A stretch of DNA of 64,000 nucleotides from Streptomyces polyasparticus (GTDB taxonomy: Bacteria; Actinomycetota; Actinomycetes; Streptomycetales; Streptomycetaceae). Positions within the stretch are counted from its first letter, which is position 1. The number at the start of each line of letters is the position of its first letter. A program made the translations under genes and the position numbers. The stretch is from assembly GCF_014493765.1 (NCBI RefSeq), contig NZ_JACTVJ010000010.1, forward strand, positions 248,001 to 312,000, read 5' to 3'. Below, piece by piece: positions 17,492-25,676 of the stretch. Under the pieces are notes generated by a model. It ran no database searches, was not told the origin of the DNA, and worked only from the letters and a program-made list of their open reading frames with translations.

Positions 17492-20470
17492 TTACGAAGC
17501 GGGGGACTTCTCGATCAGTCCTTGCCGATAGGCGATGCCCACAGCCTCGGTGCGGCTGGCGGCGCCCAGCTTGGCCAGGATGTTGGAGACGTGGACGCTG
17601 GCCGTCTTTCCGCTGATGAACAGCTCCTCGCCGATCCGGCGATTGGTCAGCCCCTTCGCGAGCAGCAGCAGCACGTCCCGCTCGCGCGCCGTGAGGACGG
17701 CGTCCTCGGGCGCGGCCTTGACCTCCAGCCTGCCGCGGCGGATCAGCGCGTCGACGTCCTCGAGCAGCGGCCGCGCCCCCAGCGCGGCGGCCGTTTCGCG
17801 GGCGGCCAGGGCGTGCTCGGTGGCCTCGGCGCGGTGGTCGTCCGCGAGGAGCGCTTCGGCGAGCCGGCGTGCGCAACGCGCCCGCTCGTACGCGTCGCCG
17901 TACTCGGTGAACGCGGCCACCGCCTTCGTCCAGGCGGCGACGTCCGTGCGCCCGGCCGCCCGGCTTTCCTCGGCCTCGGCGCGGGCGAGCCACGCGCGGC
18001 CCTCCGGACCGAACCAGTTGTCCTCTTCCGGGTCCACCGTGTCCCGTGCCAGATCGGCAAGCTCGTGTGCCGTGTCCGTCCAGCGGCGGGCGCCCGACTC
18101 GTCGCCGGTCAGGCGCAGTTCACCGGCGGCATCGGCCACCGCGGCCAGAGCGAGCGCGGCCAGGCGGATCCCGATCGGGTGACGTACTCCGGCGGCGTCC
18201 TCGGTGAGCCGGGCGAGGGTCGCGTGCACCTGCGCGACGGCCGCCTCGGGGTCGTGGCGCAGGGCCGCACCGTCGGTCAGCGCGATGCCCGCGACGATCC
18301 AGACCATCGCGTCGTAGGGCTGGTCGAGCAGGACCCGGGCGCCCTCCTCCGCCCCCGGCTCGCCACGGCCCAGCGCGACATAGAGCGCGGGGCCGGTCAC
18401 GAACACACCGGCGGCCGGCATCCGGTCGGTGTCCGCCCGTACGGCTTCGACGCACTCGTCCCAGCGACCGAGGGTGTAGAGCACCAGGGAGCGCAGATAG
18501 CGCAGCATCAGCGGGTAGTGCGCGGTGAGCAGTCCGGTGGTGCGGGCGCGGTCGAGGCCTTCAGTGAGCCACGTGAGGCACTCGTCCAGGGCGCCCGACT
18601 CGAAGCTGCCCATCGCCAGGTTGAACAGCGCCCGCAGCTCGATCGAGTCGTTCTCGGCCTTGCGGGCCAGCGCGCGGGCCTGCCGCAGCTCCTGCCGGCC
18701 CTCGGGGGTGTGGCGGGTGAACGCCCCGAGCCCCACCAGCGAGATGGTCAGGTCGGCCTGCGCGTCGTGCAGACCCAGCGCCTTGGCCTTGCCGAGCGCC
18801 TCGGCGCCCACGCGGCGTGCGGTCTCCTCGTCGCCCTTGTAGTGGGCGGCCATCACGTGGGTGGCGGCCGCCCACACCCAGGTGGGTGTGGGCGGTTCCG
18901 ACGGGATCATGGCCAGGGCTTCGCTGCTGTGGGTGAAGGCGGCCGCGACGCTGTCGATGCCGAGGAGGCGGCCGGCCAGGGTGTAGTGGACGCGGGCGGC
19001 CAGCTCGGAGTCGGCGTCGGAGCCCACCCGGGCCAGCGCGGCGCGGGTGAGGGCGACGGCGCGGTGGTTCTCCCCGGCCTGCGCGGCGGCGGCGGACGCC
19101 CGCAGCGTGAGGGTGACTTCGGTGAGGCCGGAGCTGTCGGGGCGTTCGGAGGGCTGCACGGCGCCCCACAGATCGAGCGCGGCTTCGAGGTGGCGGAGCT
19201 CCTCGGCGGGCGCGCCCACGCGATGGGCATGGTCGGCCGCTTCGAGCGAGGCTTCGAGCGCGCCGGGCAGATCGTGGCTCTCTCGTGCGTGATGGGCGCG
19301 CTCGGCGGGGCGGCTGCGCGTGTCGGGCAGCTGGGCGAAGAGCCGGTGCAGACGGACCCGCTCGCCGGGCAGCAGGTCGCTGTAGACCGTCTCCTGGATC
19401 AGGGCGTGCCGGAAGGTGTAAAGATCCCGCTCATCCCCGGTCGCTCCGGGCAGGCCGCCGGATATGAGGAGCTGGCGGCCCGTCGCCTCGCGCAGCGCGG
19501 ACTCCAGCTGGTCCGCGGGCAGATCGACCACGGCACGCAAGGCCTCGTGCCCGACGCTGCGGCCGGCCACGGCAGCGGCCCGCAGCACGTCCTGTGCCGT
19601 ACCCGAGAGCTGCTCGAAGCGGACGAGGAGGACGTCGGCCAGTCCGCTCGGCACCTCCGCCGAACCGGCACCGCGCTCGTCGTCCGCGGTCGCGGCGAGC
19701 AACTCCTCGGCGTAGAAGGCGTTTCCCTCGGCACGCTCGACGATGCGGCGGATCGTGTCGTCCGCCGGCAGGTCCGGACGCAGCGTACGGATGAGCTGCT
19801 CGATGTCGGTGTCGGTGAGCGGCCTGAGCTCGAGGCGCTCGACGGACGGCAGCCGGACGAGCTCGGCAAGGAGCGGGCGCAGAGGGTGGCGACGGTGCAG
19901 ATCGTCGGAGCGGTACGAGGCGATGACGGCCATCCGCTGCGAGGTGCCGCCCGTGCGCTGGAGCACGGCACGGCTGAGCAGGAAGCGCAGCAGGTCGCGG
20001 GTGGACTGGTCGGCCCAGTGCAGATCCTCGAGGACGAGCAGCAGGGGCGCGGTCGCGGCGAGGTCGGCGAACAGGCCGGCGATGTCCTCGAACAGGCGCA
20101 GCCGTCCGTCGGCTTCCCGCCCGGCGGCCTCGCCCGCGCCGCCACCGCCGACCAGCCGCTGGGCGAGCGGGTGTTCGGCGATCAGACCGGCGAAGCGCTC
20201 GTCGCCGGCGAGCCTGCCCAGGATCTCGGTGAACGCCAGATACGGCAGACCGACGTCGCCGAGATCGACGCAGCGCCCGGTGACCACGGTCATCCCGGCC
20301 TCCGTCGCCCGCACGGCGGTCTCGTCGAGCAGCCGGGTCTTGCCGACACCGGCGTCGCCCGCGACAAGGACGGCGCGGGCCTCGCCCTCGCGGGCGCGGT
20401 CGAGCAGGCCGGTGAGGCGGACGAGTTCGTCCTGGCGGCCGACGAGGGGTGAGGCTGTGGGCTGGAACAC
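17492..20470 (-). CDS. LAL-type LuxR regulator with AAA/STAND ATPase
   Basis: A 992-residue regulator. The N-terminal ATPase has Walker A GDAGVGKT (38-45) and a Walker-B-like LLLVLEDLHWAD. A long helical TPR-like sensor region fills the middle. The C-terminal LuxR helix-turn-helix contains LTARERDVLLLLAKGLTNRRIGEELFISGKT. Such LAL regulators activate secondary-metabolite or sugar genes on binding nucleotide and inducer. The start is probably GTG at 20470, where homology begins (FQPTASPLVGRQDEL); an open frame extends farther upstream toward the divergent gene. No target cluster is obvious nearby. Confidence 0.87.
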   Translation of the reverse strand: MFQPTASPLVGRQDELVRLTGLLDRAREGEARAVLVAGDAGVGKTRLLDETAVRATEAGMTVVTGRCVDLGDVGLPYLAFTEILGRLAGDERFAGLIAEHPLAQRLVGGGGAGEAAGREADGRLRLFEDIAGLFADLAATAPLLLVLEDLHWADQSTRDLLRFLLSRAVLQRTGGTSQRMAVIASYRSDDLHRRHPLRPLLAELVRLPSVERLELRPLTDTDIEQLIRTLRPDLPADDTIRRIVERAEGNAFYAEELLAATADDERGAGSAEVPSGLADVLLVRFEQLSGTAQDVLRAAAVAGRSVGHEALRAVVDLPADQLESALREATGRQLLISGGLPGATGDERDLYTFRHALIQETVYSDLLPGERVRLHRLFAQLPDTRSRPAERAHHARESHDLPGALEASLEAADHAHRVGAPAEELRHLEAALDLWGAVQPSERPDSSGLTEVTLTLRASAAAAQAGENHRAVALTRAALARVGSDADSELAARVHYTLAGRLLGIDSVAAAFTHSSEALAMIPSEPPTPTWVWAAATHVMAAHYKGDEETARRVGAEALGKAKALGLHDAQADLTISLVGLGAFTRHTPEGRQELRQARALARKAENDSIELRALFNLAMGSFESGALDECLTWLTEGLDRARTTGLLTAHYPLMLRYLRSLVLYTLGRWDECVEAVRADTDRMPAAGVFVTGPALYVALGRGEPGAEEGARVLLDQPYDAMVWIVAGIALTDGAALRHDPEAAVAQVHATLARLTEDAAGVRHPIGIRLAALALAAVADAAGELRLTGDESGARRWTDTAHELADLARDTVDPEEDNWFGPEGRAWLARAEAEESRAAGRTDVAAWTKAVAAFTEYGDAYERARCARRLAEALLADDHRAEATEHALAARETAAALGARPLLEDVDALIRRGRLEVKAAPEDAVLTARERDVLLLLAKGLTNRRIGEELFISGKTASVHVSNILAKLGAASRTEAVGIAYRQGLIEKSPAS

Positions 20471-20594
20471 GCAGCCATCGTGCCATGGGGTGGCAAGGGG
20501 ATAGAGGGCGCCGGCCCAGGCCTGAACCGGATGCCCGGCCTCCGGGACCACAGGGGCGTATGCGAAGGTGGCTCCCCACGGGAGGGAGCCGCGC

Positions 20595-21464
20595 ATGAGC
20601 AGCAGTTCGAAGGTCCGCACCATGCTGAACGCGATGGCGTACGGGCAGCCGGTCGAGGTCACCAACTACTGGGGGTCGGTGAAGAAACTGTCCCGGCTCG
20701 CGGCCGTCGCCGAGCGGTTCGGCTACCAGTACGCGGACGTCGTCTTCACGATGCAGGGCCTGAAGATGCTGCTCGTCCCGGACCCAGATCCGGGGGCCCA
20801 GCAGCGGGCGCAGCAGGCCTGGGCCCAGCACGCACCGGCCGCGGGCGCGCCGCTGCCGCAGCTTCCCGGTGAGGTGCCGGAGCTGCTGCGGACGCGGATC
20901 CGCTTCGACATGTACGCGGGGCACAACGAGAAGCGCCGGCTCGCGGCCGTGCCGATCGCCTTCGCGGTCGTCGCCCTGCAGATGGCCCGCATGCCGGACG
21001 CCGCGGTGTACTGGGGCGCGCTGATAGGGGTGGCGCTGGTGGTGGCCGGCGGAAGCTACCTGCTGCGGCGCAAGTGGCGCCGCGAGTGCGGCGAACGGCT
21101 GCGGGCGCTGGGGTACGTGCCGATCACCGAGCCGACGGGGCGTGAGCGGCTGGTTCCGCCGGGGAGCCCTTACGCGCAGCCGCAGCAGCAGATGTACGGG
21201 CAGCAGCCTTACGGTCAGCCTCAGCCTTACGGTGCGCCGCAGGGGCAGGGTCCTGCTCAGCCTTACGGTGCTCCGCAGCCTCAGCCTTACGGTGCTCCGC
21301 AGCCTTCGGGCGCCGGATATGGGCAGCAGCCCCAGCCCTATGGCCAGCAGCCCCAGCAGCCGAATCCGTACGGGCAGCAGCCCTACGCCCCGCCGCAGCA
21401 GCCCGCCGCGCCCTACCCGCAGCAATCCCCCTACGGGCAGCCGCCGCACCAGCCCCCGCAGTAG
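20595..21464 (+). CDS. Membrane protein with PYGQ-rich tail
   Basis: A 289-residue protein. Residues 1-110 are soluble ([24 protein letters not shown]); two hydrophobic segments (about 118-155) are followed by basic RRKWRRE. The last about 90 residues are low-complexity, built from [12 protein letters not shown] and QQPYG repeats. Similar tails are common on Streptomyces envelope proteins and may drive clustering or protein contacts. The start at 20595 has GGAGGGAG ten bases upstream. Function unknown; divergent from the LAL regulator and convergent with a GNAT gene. Confidence 0.78.
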   Translation: MSSSSKVRTMLNAMAYGQPVEVTNYWGSVKKLSRLAAVAERFGYQYADVVFTMQGLKMLLVPDPDPGAQQRAQQAWAQHAPAAGAPLPQLPGEVPELLRTRIRFDMYAGHNEKRRLAAVPIAFAVVALQMARMPDAAVYWGALIGVALVVAGGSYLLRRKWRRECGERLRALGYVPITEPTGRERLVPPGSPYAQPQQQMYGQQPYGQPQPYGAPQGQGPAQPYGAPQPQPYGAPQPSGAGYGQQPQPYGQQPQQPNPYGQQPYAPPQQPAAPYPQQSPYGQPPHQPPQ

Positions 21465-21477
21465 CGCCCGATACGGA

Positions 21478-22314
21478 TCAGGACGCGGCCTCGGCGATGA
21501 GCGCGGTGCCGACGCGGCGGAAGCCGAGCCGTGCGTACAGACGGGCCACCGCTTCGTCGGCCGCGGACAGGAACACCGTCTCGATGCCGAGCGCGTGCGC
21601 GTCCGCGATCAGGGCGGCGGCCACCGCCTGGGCGAGTCCGCGGCGCCGGGCGGCGGGCAGCGTGCCCATGCCGACGATCTCGGTGACCGCTCCGACGGGC
21701 TGGTGACGCCCCGACGCCAGGGCACGACCGTCCTCGACCGCCGCCGCGACCCGCGTCAGGCCCGCCTCGATCCGCTCGGCGAGCGACTCCACCGAGCCGT
21801 CGCCTGAGCGTGTGCGCGTCTCGGCGTCGAGTGCGTCGACACCGGCCTCGCCCGCCGCCGTACCGGGCGCGGAGAAAGCGAGGAACAGTACGGCGTGCGC
21901 GCTCGCCAGCGCCGGGTCGCCGGCCTCAAGCATCCGGACGAGCCCGCCCGGTGGTTCCTGCGCGGCCGCCTGCGGGTCGAGGACCATCAGCGGATGCTCG
22001 TGCACCGCCAGGCCGGAGGCCTCAACGGCGGCGCGCAGCACGGGAGTTGTCTCCTCGACCCATTCGAAGGCCTCGGGCACGCCGAGCGCACGCTGCCGGG
22101 CTCGGACGCGCCGTACGTCATCGGCGCTCACCTCGGCGCAGCCGCCCGGCGTCGGACGGGCGTAGAACGGGAAACCCTGCCCGGCGCGCACGAACAGGGT
22201 CAGCGGCCCGAAGTCCTCGGCCTCGGCCGACGAGCGGGGTGCGGCGTCGTAGTACTGCTCGATGCGCTGCAGCAGGGCGGCGGTGGGTGCGGGAGCGGGA
22301 TCCGGAGAAGTCAC
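21478..22314 (-). CDS. GNAT-family N-acetyltransferase
   Basis: A protein of about 278 residues. The C-terminal half has the acetyl-CoA loop VGMGTLPAARRRGLAQAVAAALIADAHALG and the following LYARLGFRRVGT. The N-terminal half is a degenerate second GNAT-like domain, as is frequent in actinobacteria. The GTG at 22314 is chosen because homologous-looking sequence starts at TSPDPAPAPTAALLQRIEQYYD; an upstream GTG at 22419 would add an unlikely leader and abut the CCGAG microsatellite. Substrate unknown. Confidence 0.72.
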   Translation of the reverse strand: MTSPDPAPAPTAALLQRIEQYYDAAPRSSAEAEDFGPLTLFVRAGQGFPFYARPTPGGCAEVSADDVRRVRARQRALGVPEAFEWVEETTPVLRAAVEASGLAVHEHPLMVLDPQAAAQEPPGGLVRMLEAGDPALASAHAVLFLAFSAPGTAAGEAGVDALDAETRTRSGDGSVESLAERIEAGLTRVAAAVEDGRALASGRHQPVGAVTEIVGMGTLPAARRRGLAQAVAAALIADAHALGIETVFLSAADEAVARLYARLGFRRVGTALIAEAAS

Positions 22315-22424
22315 CAGGGCATCCAAGTCCCGCCGCGACCCATCCGCCACCGAATAGCCGCAGCCGAGCAGACGGCCGTTCCGCTCATTGCAACCGGGCA
22401 GAAGGGCCGTCAGACTCACCGCAG

Positions 22425-22496
22425 CCGAGCCGAGCCGAGCCGAGCCGAGCCGAGCCGAGCCGAGCCGAGCCGAGCCGAGCCGAGCCAGGCCAGGCC
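22425..22496. repeat. CCGAG pentanucleotide microsatellite
   Basis: Twelve perfect tandem copies of CCGAG run from 22425, followed by two CCAGG variants to about 22496. The array lies between the 5' side of the GNAT gene and the 3' end of the serine hydrolase gene. Its unit is not a multiple of three, so copy-number change would shift any frame crossing it. Confidence 0.95.
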
Positions 22497-22518
22497 GACA
22501 CCCACTCCGCGGCCCCGC

Positions 22519-24330
22519 TCAGTCCCGCGAGGCCGCCCACCCCACTGCCTCGATCCGCGCCGCGTCCGAGGGGCGTGCCTCGTCGAACAGGCGCCGGGAG
22601 CCTGCCTGGACGAGCAGCTGGTCCACGTAAGCCCCGCGCCCCACGTACAGCTGATCGGTCGTGTACCGCCACCGCAGCCGTACGGAGCCGCCTTCCGCCG
22701 CGGGCAGTTCGGCCGTCGCCCGGTGCCAGGTGCGGTGGGCCCAGCCCGTGACGCGGCCGTCGGGGTGCGGTCCTGACACCGGGCCTTCAGTGGTGAAGGC
22801 CAGGGGCGACCACGTGGTGCCCTCGTCCGTGGAGGCTTCCAGCCGGAGGAAGTCGGAGTTCGGCTCCGTGTCCCACCACAGGGAGCAGCTCAAGCGGGCG
22901 CCCTCGGCCGCGGGGAGCGCGGGGAGGGTCAGGGTCGCCGAGGTGGAGCCCGCCATCCCGGAGAACCACGCGCTGCGCCCGCCCGCCGGACGCACCGGCA
23001 CCGCACGGGCCAGCCGGTTCGCGGTGGCGACACGCGGCGCCGAGCCGGAGCGCCAACTGCGCACCGGGTGGACCGAGTTGCCGAGGACGACGAGGAACGA
23101 GTCCGTGGTGGGGTCGAGGACCAGGGACGTGCCGGTGAATCCGGTGTGGCCCGCCGTACCGGGTGTGGCCATCGCGCCCATGAACCAGTGCTGGTAGAGC
23201 TCGAAGCCCAGGCCGTGCTCGTCGCCGGGGAAGTCCGTGTTGAAGTCGGTGAACATCAGCTCCACCGAGTCCCGGTTCAGGATGCGGGCGCGCCCGTACG
23301 AGCCGCCGTTGAGCAGACAGCGGCCGAGGATGGCCAGATCCCAGGCGCAGGAGAAGATGCCCGCGTGACCCGCGACACCGCCGAGGCTGAAGGCGTTCTC
23401 GTCGTGCACCTCACCCCAGACCAGACCGCGGTCGAGCCCGGACCAGGGCAGCCGGGCGTCCTCGGTCGCCGCGATCTTCGGCTTCCAGGACGCGGGCGGG
23501 TTGAAGCGGGTGCGGCGCATGCCGAGCGGAGCGGTGATCTCCTCGCGCAGCAGGACGTCGAGCGCGCGGCCGGTGATCTTCTCCAGGACCAGCTGGAGGG
23601 AGATCAGGTTGAGGTCCGAGTAGAGGTACTTGGTGCCCGGCGGGTTGAGGAGGGTCTCCTTCCACAGGAGTTGGAGCTTTCCCTCGTACGTGGGCTCCCT
23701 GAAGAGCGGGATCCAGGAGCGGAATCCGGAGGTGTGCGTGAGGAGTTGGAGGACGGTGACGTCCTGCTTGCCGCCGCCGGCGAACTCCGGGAGGTACGAG
23801 GCGACGGTGGCCTCGAGTTCCAGCGTGCCGCGTTCGATCTGCTGCACGGCCAGGATCGAGGTGAACAGCTTGGAGACGGACGCCAGGTCGTAGACGGTGT
23901 CCTCGGCCGCCGGGATCTGCTGGTCGGCGGGGAACTCGACGCCGGTGTCGGTCTTCTCGTCGTACGCCGCGTAGCGCACGGCCATGCCGATCGGCTCGTG
24001 CAGCGCGACGGTGGAGCCGCGGCCGGCGAGGAGTACGGCGCCCGCGAACCACGGGTGCTTGGGGGAGGGGCCGAGGAACTTCTCGGCGTCCACGACCAGT
24101 TGGCGCAGCTCGCCGGGGAGCAGCCCGGCCTGCTCGGCCGATCCGCGGCGCAGGGTGCGCGCGGAGCCCGCTTCGGCCGCCGGAGCGGTGCCCGCCGCGG
24201 CGGCGGGTCCTGCCGGGAAGGGCACCAGGGCGAGGGCGCCGCCCAGCGCCATCATGCCCTGGCCGAACCGGCGCCGGGAAAGGGCTGCTTGTCTGGGAAC
24301 CTCGCCGTGTTCTGCGTGCGCCTCACGCAT
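22519..24330 (-). CDS. Tat-exported serine hydrolase (beta-lactamase/AmiE-like fold)
   Basis: A 603-residue secreted enzyme. SRRRFGQ (18-24) before a hydrophobic stretch is a twin-arginine signal. The serine hydrolase domain (about 60-445) has the SVSK catalytic tetrad (Ser151, Lys154), a YSD motif where YxN is usual, and HTGFTG near the KTG position. A C-terminal beta-sandwich (about 450-580) may bind carbohydrate. Relatives include muropeptide and ester hydrolases of peptidoglycan-recycling loci. The start at 24330 follows GGAGGAG. Twin inverted repeats upstream (24357-24401) indicate control by an RpiR/MurR-type or similar repressor. Confidence 0.85.
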   Translation of the reverse strand: MREAHAEHGEVPRQAALSRRRFGQGMMALGGALALVPFPAGPAAAAGTAPAAEAGSARTLRRGSAEQAGLLPGELRQLVVDAEKFLGPSPKHPWFAGAVLLAGRGSTVALHEPIGMAVRYAAYDEKTDTGVEFPADQQIPAAEDTVYDLASVSKLFTSILAVQQIERGTLELEATVASYLPEFAGGGKQDVTVLQLLTHTSGFRSWIPLFREPTYEGKLQLLWKETLLNPPGTKYLYSDLNLISLQLVLEKITGRALDVLLREEITAPLGMRRTRFNPPASWKPKIAATEDARLPWSGLDRGLVWGEVHDENAFSLGGVAGHAGIFSCAWDLAILGRCLLNGGSYGRARILNRDSVELMFTDFNTDFPGDEHGLGFELYQHWFMGAMATPGTAGHTGFTGTSLVLDPTTDSFLVVLGNSVHPVRSWRSGSAPRVATANRLARAVPVRPAGGRSAWFSGMAGSTSATLTLPALPAAEGARLSCSLWWDTEPNSDFLRLEASTDEGTTWSPLAFTTEGPVSGPHPDGRVTGWAHRTWHRATAELPAAEGGSVRLRWRYTTDQLYVGRGAYVDQLLVQAGSRRLFDEARPSDAARIEAVGWAASRD

Positions 24331-24356
24331 GCCGTACTCCTCCGCGTATCGATAAT

Positions 24357-24401
24357 GAAAGATACTTTCGCGATCTCGACAGCCGAATGAAACCTTCTTT
24401 C
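24357..24401 (-). promoter_or_regulatory. Twin GAAAG-N3-CTTTC operator boxes
   Basis: Box 1 (24357-24369) is GAAAG-ATA-CTTTC; box 2 (24389-24401) is GAAAC-CTT-CTTTC. Their starts are 32 bases apart, about three helical turns, so both face the same side of the DNA. They lie 27-71 bases upstream of the serine hydrolase start in an A/T-enriched patch. GAAA...TTTC palindromes are typical of RpiR-family regulators; the regulator is not in this window. Confidence 0.6.
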
Positions 24402-24465
24402 GCGGTGGTGTCCCTGTCAAGAGTCCCGGGGTGCAGGCGCGTCGAGTGCCGCCACGGGCAAAGAA

Positions 24466-24482
24466 TCTGACACTCAGTCAGA
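24466..24482. promoter_or_regulatory. TCTGAC-N5-GTCAGA operator, copy 1
   Basis: A perfect 6-bp-arm inverted repeat with spacer ACTCA, 43 bases upstream of the nitronate monooxygenase start. The same half-sites and spacing recur at 62404-62420 upstream of another acyl-CoA ligase and a crotonase. The symmetry suits a TetR-type repressor, which is not encoded nearby. Confidence 0.7.
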
Positions 24483-24524
24483 AAATCTCTTCCCTCGCCC
24501 GCGCGGCTGCGGCATCCTGCCCGC

Positions 24525-25628
24525 ATGCAGACGGAGCTGAGCAAGAAACTCGGAGTCGAGCACGCCGTTTTCGGGTTCACGCCGTTCCCCGCCGTGGCCG
24601 CCGCCCTCACGCGGGCCGGCGGATTCGGCGTGCTCGGCGCGGTCCGTTACAAGGATCCGGACGAACTCAAACGCGACCTCGACTGGATGGAGGCGCACAC
24701 CGACGCGAAGCCGTACGGCCTCGATGTCGTGATGCCCGCGAAGAAGGTCGAGGGGGTCAGCGAGGCCGATGTCGAGGCGATGATCCCCGCGTCCCACCGG
24801 GAGTTCGTCAAGGAGACCCTCGCCAAATACGGCGTCCCCGAGCTCGCCGACGGCGAGGCGTCCGGATGGCGGATCACCGGCTGGATGGAGCAGGTCGCGC
24901 GCAACCAGCTCGACGTGGCCTTCGACTACCCCATCAAACTCCTGGCCAACGCGCTGGGTTCACCGCCGGCCGATGTGATCCAGCGGGCCCACGACCACAA
25001 CGTGCTCGTCGCCGCCCTCGCGGGCAGCGCCCGGCATGCGCGCAAGCACGCCGAGGCCGGCATCGACATCGTGGTCGCGCAGGGCTACGAGGCCGGCGGC
25101 CACACCGGCGAGATCGCCTCCATGGTGCTCACGCCCGAGTGCGTCGAGGCCGTCGCCCCGCTGCCCGTGCTCGCGGCCGGCGGCATCGGCAGCGGCGAAC
25201 AGGTCGCCGCCGCCCTGGCGTTGGGCGCGCAGGGCGTGTGGACCGGATCGATCTGGCTCACCACCACCGAGGCCGACATGCACTCACGGGCGGTCACCGA
25301 GAAGCTGCTCGCGGCCGGCTCCGGCGACACGGTCCGCTCGCGCGCGCTGACCGGAAAGCCCGCACGGCAGCTGCGCACCGAGTGGACCGACGCCTGGGAC
25401 GACCCGAACGGGCCCGGCACGCTGCCGATGCCGCTGCAGGGCCTCCTGGTCGCCGAGGCGCTCACCCGCATCCAGAAGTACGAGGTCGAGCCGCTGCTCG
25501 GCACGCCCGTGGGCCAGATCGTGGGCCGGATGAACTCCGAGCGGAGCGTCCAGGAGGTCTTCGACGACCTCACCCGCGGGTTCGAGCGCGCCATCGACCG
25601 CATCAACAAGATCGCCGGCCGCGCCTGA
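24525..25628 (+). CDS. Nitronate monooxygenase-family flavoprotein
   Basis: A 367-residue TIM-barrel FMN enzyme of the 2-nitropropane dioxygenase/NMO family. GYEAGGHTGEIASM (about 189-202) carries the conserved histidine region, and AAGGIGSGEQVAAALALGAQGVWTGS binds the FMN phosphate. The N-terminal FGFTPFPAVAAALTRAGGFGVLGA is typical. Some actinobacterial members (IpdC-like) act in steroid-ring breakdown rather than on nitronates. The acyl-CoA ligase 48 bases downstream makes such a CoA-linked role plausible here, but this is inference. Likely controlled through the inverted repeat at 24466. Confidence 0.85.
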   Translation: MQTELSKKLGVEHAVFGFTPFPAVAAALTRAGGFGVLGAVRYKDPDELKRDLDWMEAHTDAKPYGLDVVMPAKKVEGVSEADVEAMIPASHREFVKETLAKYGVPELADGEASGWRITGWMEQVARNQLDVAFDYPIKLLANALGSPPADVIQRAHDHNVLVAALAGSARHARKHAEAGIDIVVAQGYEAGGHTGEIASMVLTPECVEAVAPLPVLAAGGIGSGEQVAAALALGAQGVWTGSIWLTTTEADMHSRAVTEKLLAAGSGDTVRSRALTGKPARQLRTEWTDAWDDPNGPGTLPMPLQGLLVAEALTRIQKYEVEPLLGTPVGQIVGRMNSERSVQEVFDDLTRGFERAIDRINKIAGRA

Positions 25629-25676
25629 CCGGCCCGGCCCACCGACCCACGGCCCCGTAAGCCAGGAGGAGCCTTC

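Noticed and set aside
22427-22751. Frames encoding RAEPS repeats across the CCGAG array
   Set aside because: They are translations of the microsatellite and antisense hydrolase sequence, with no ribosome site.
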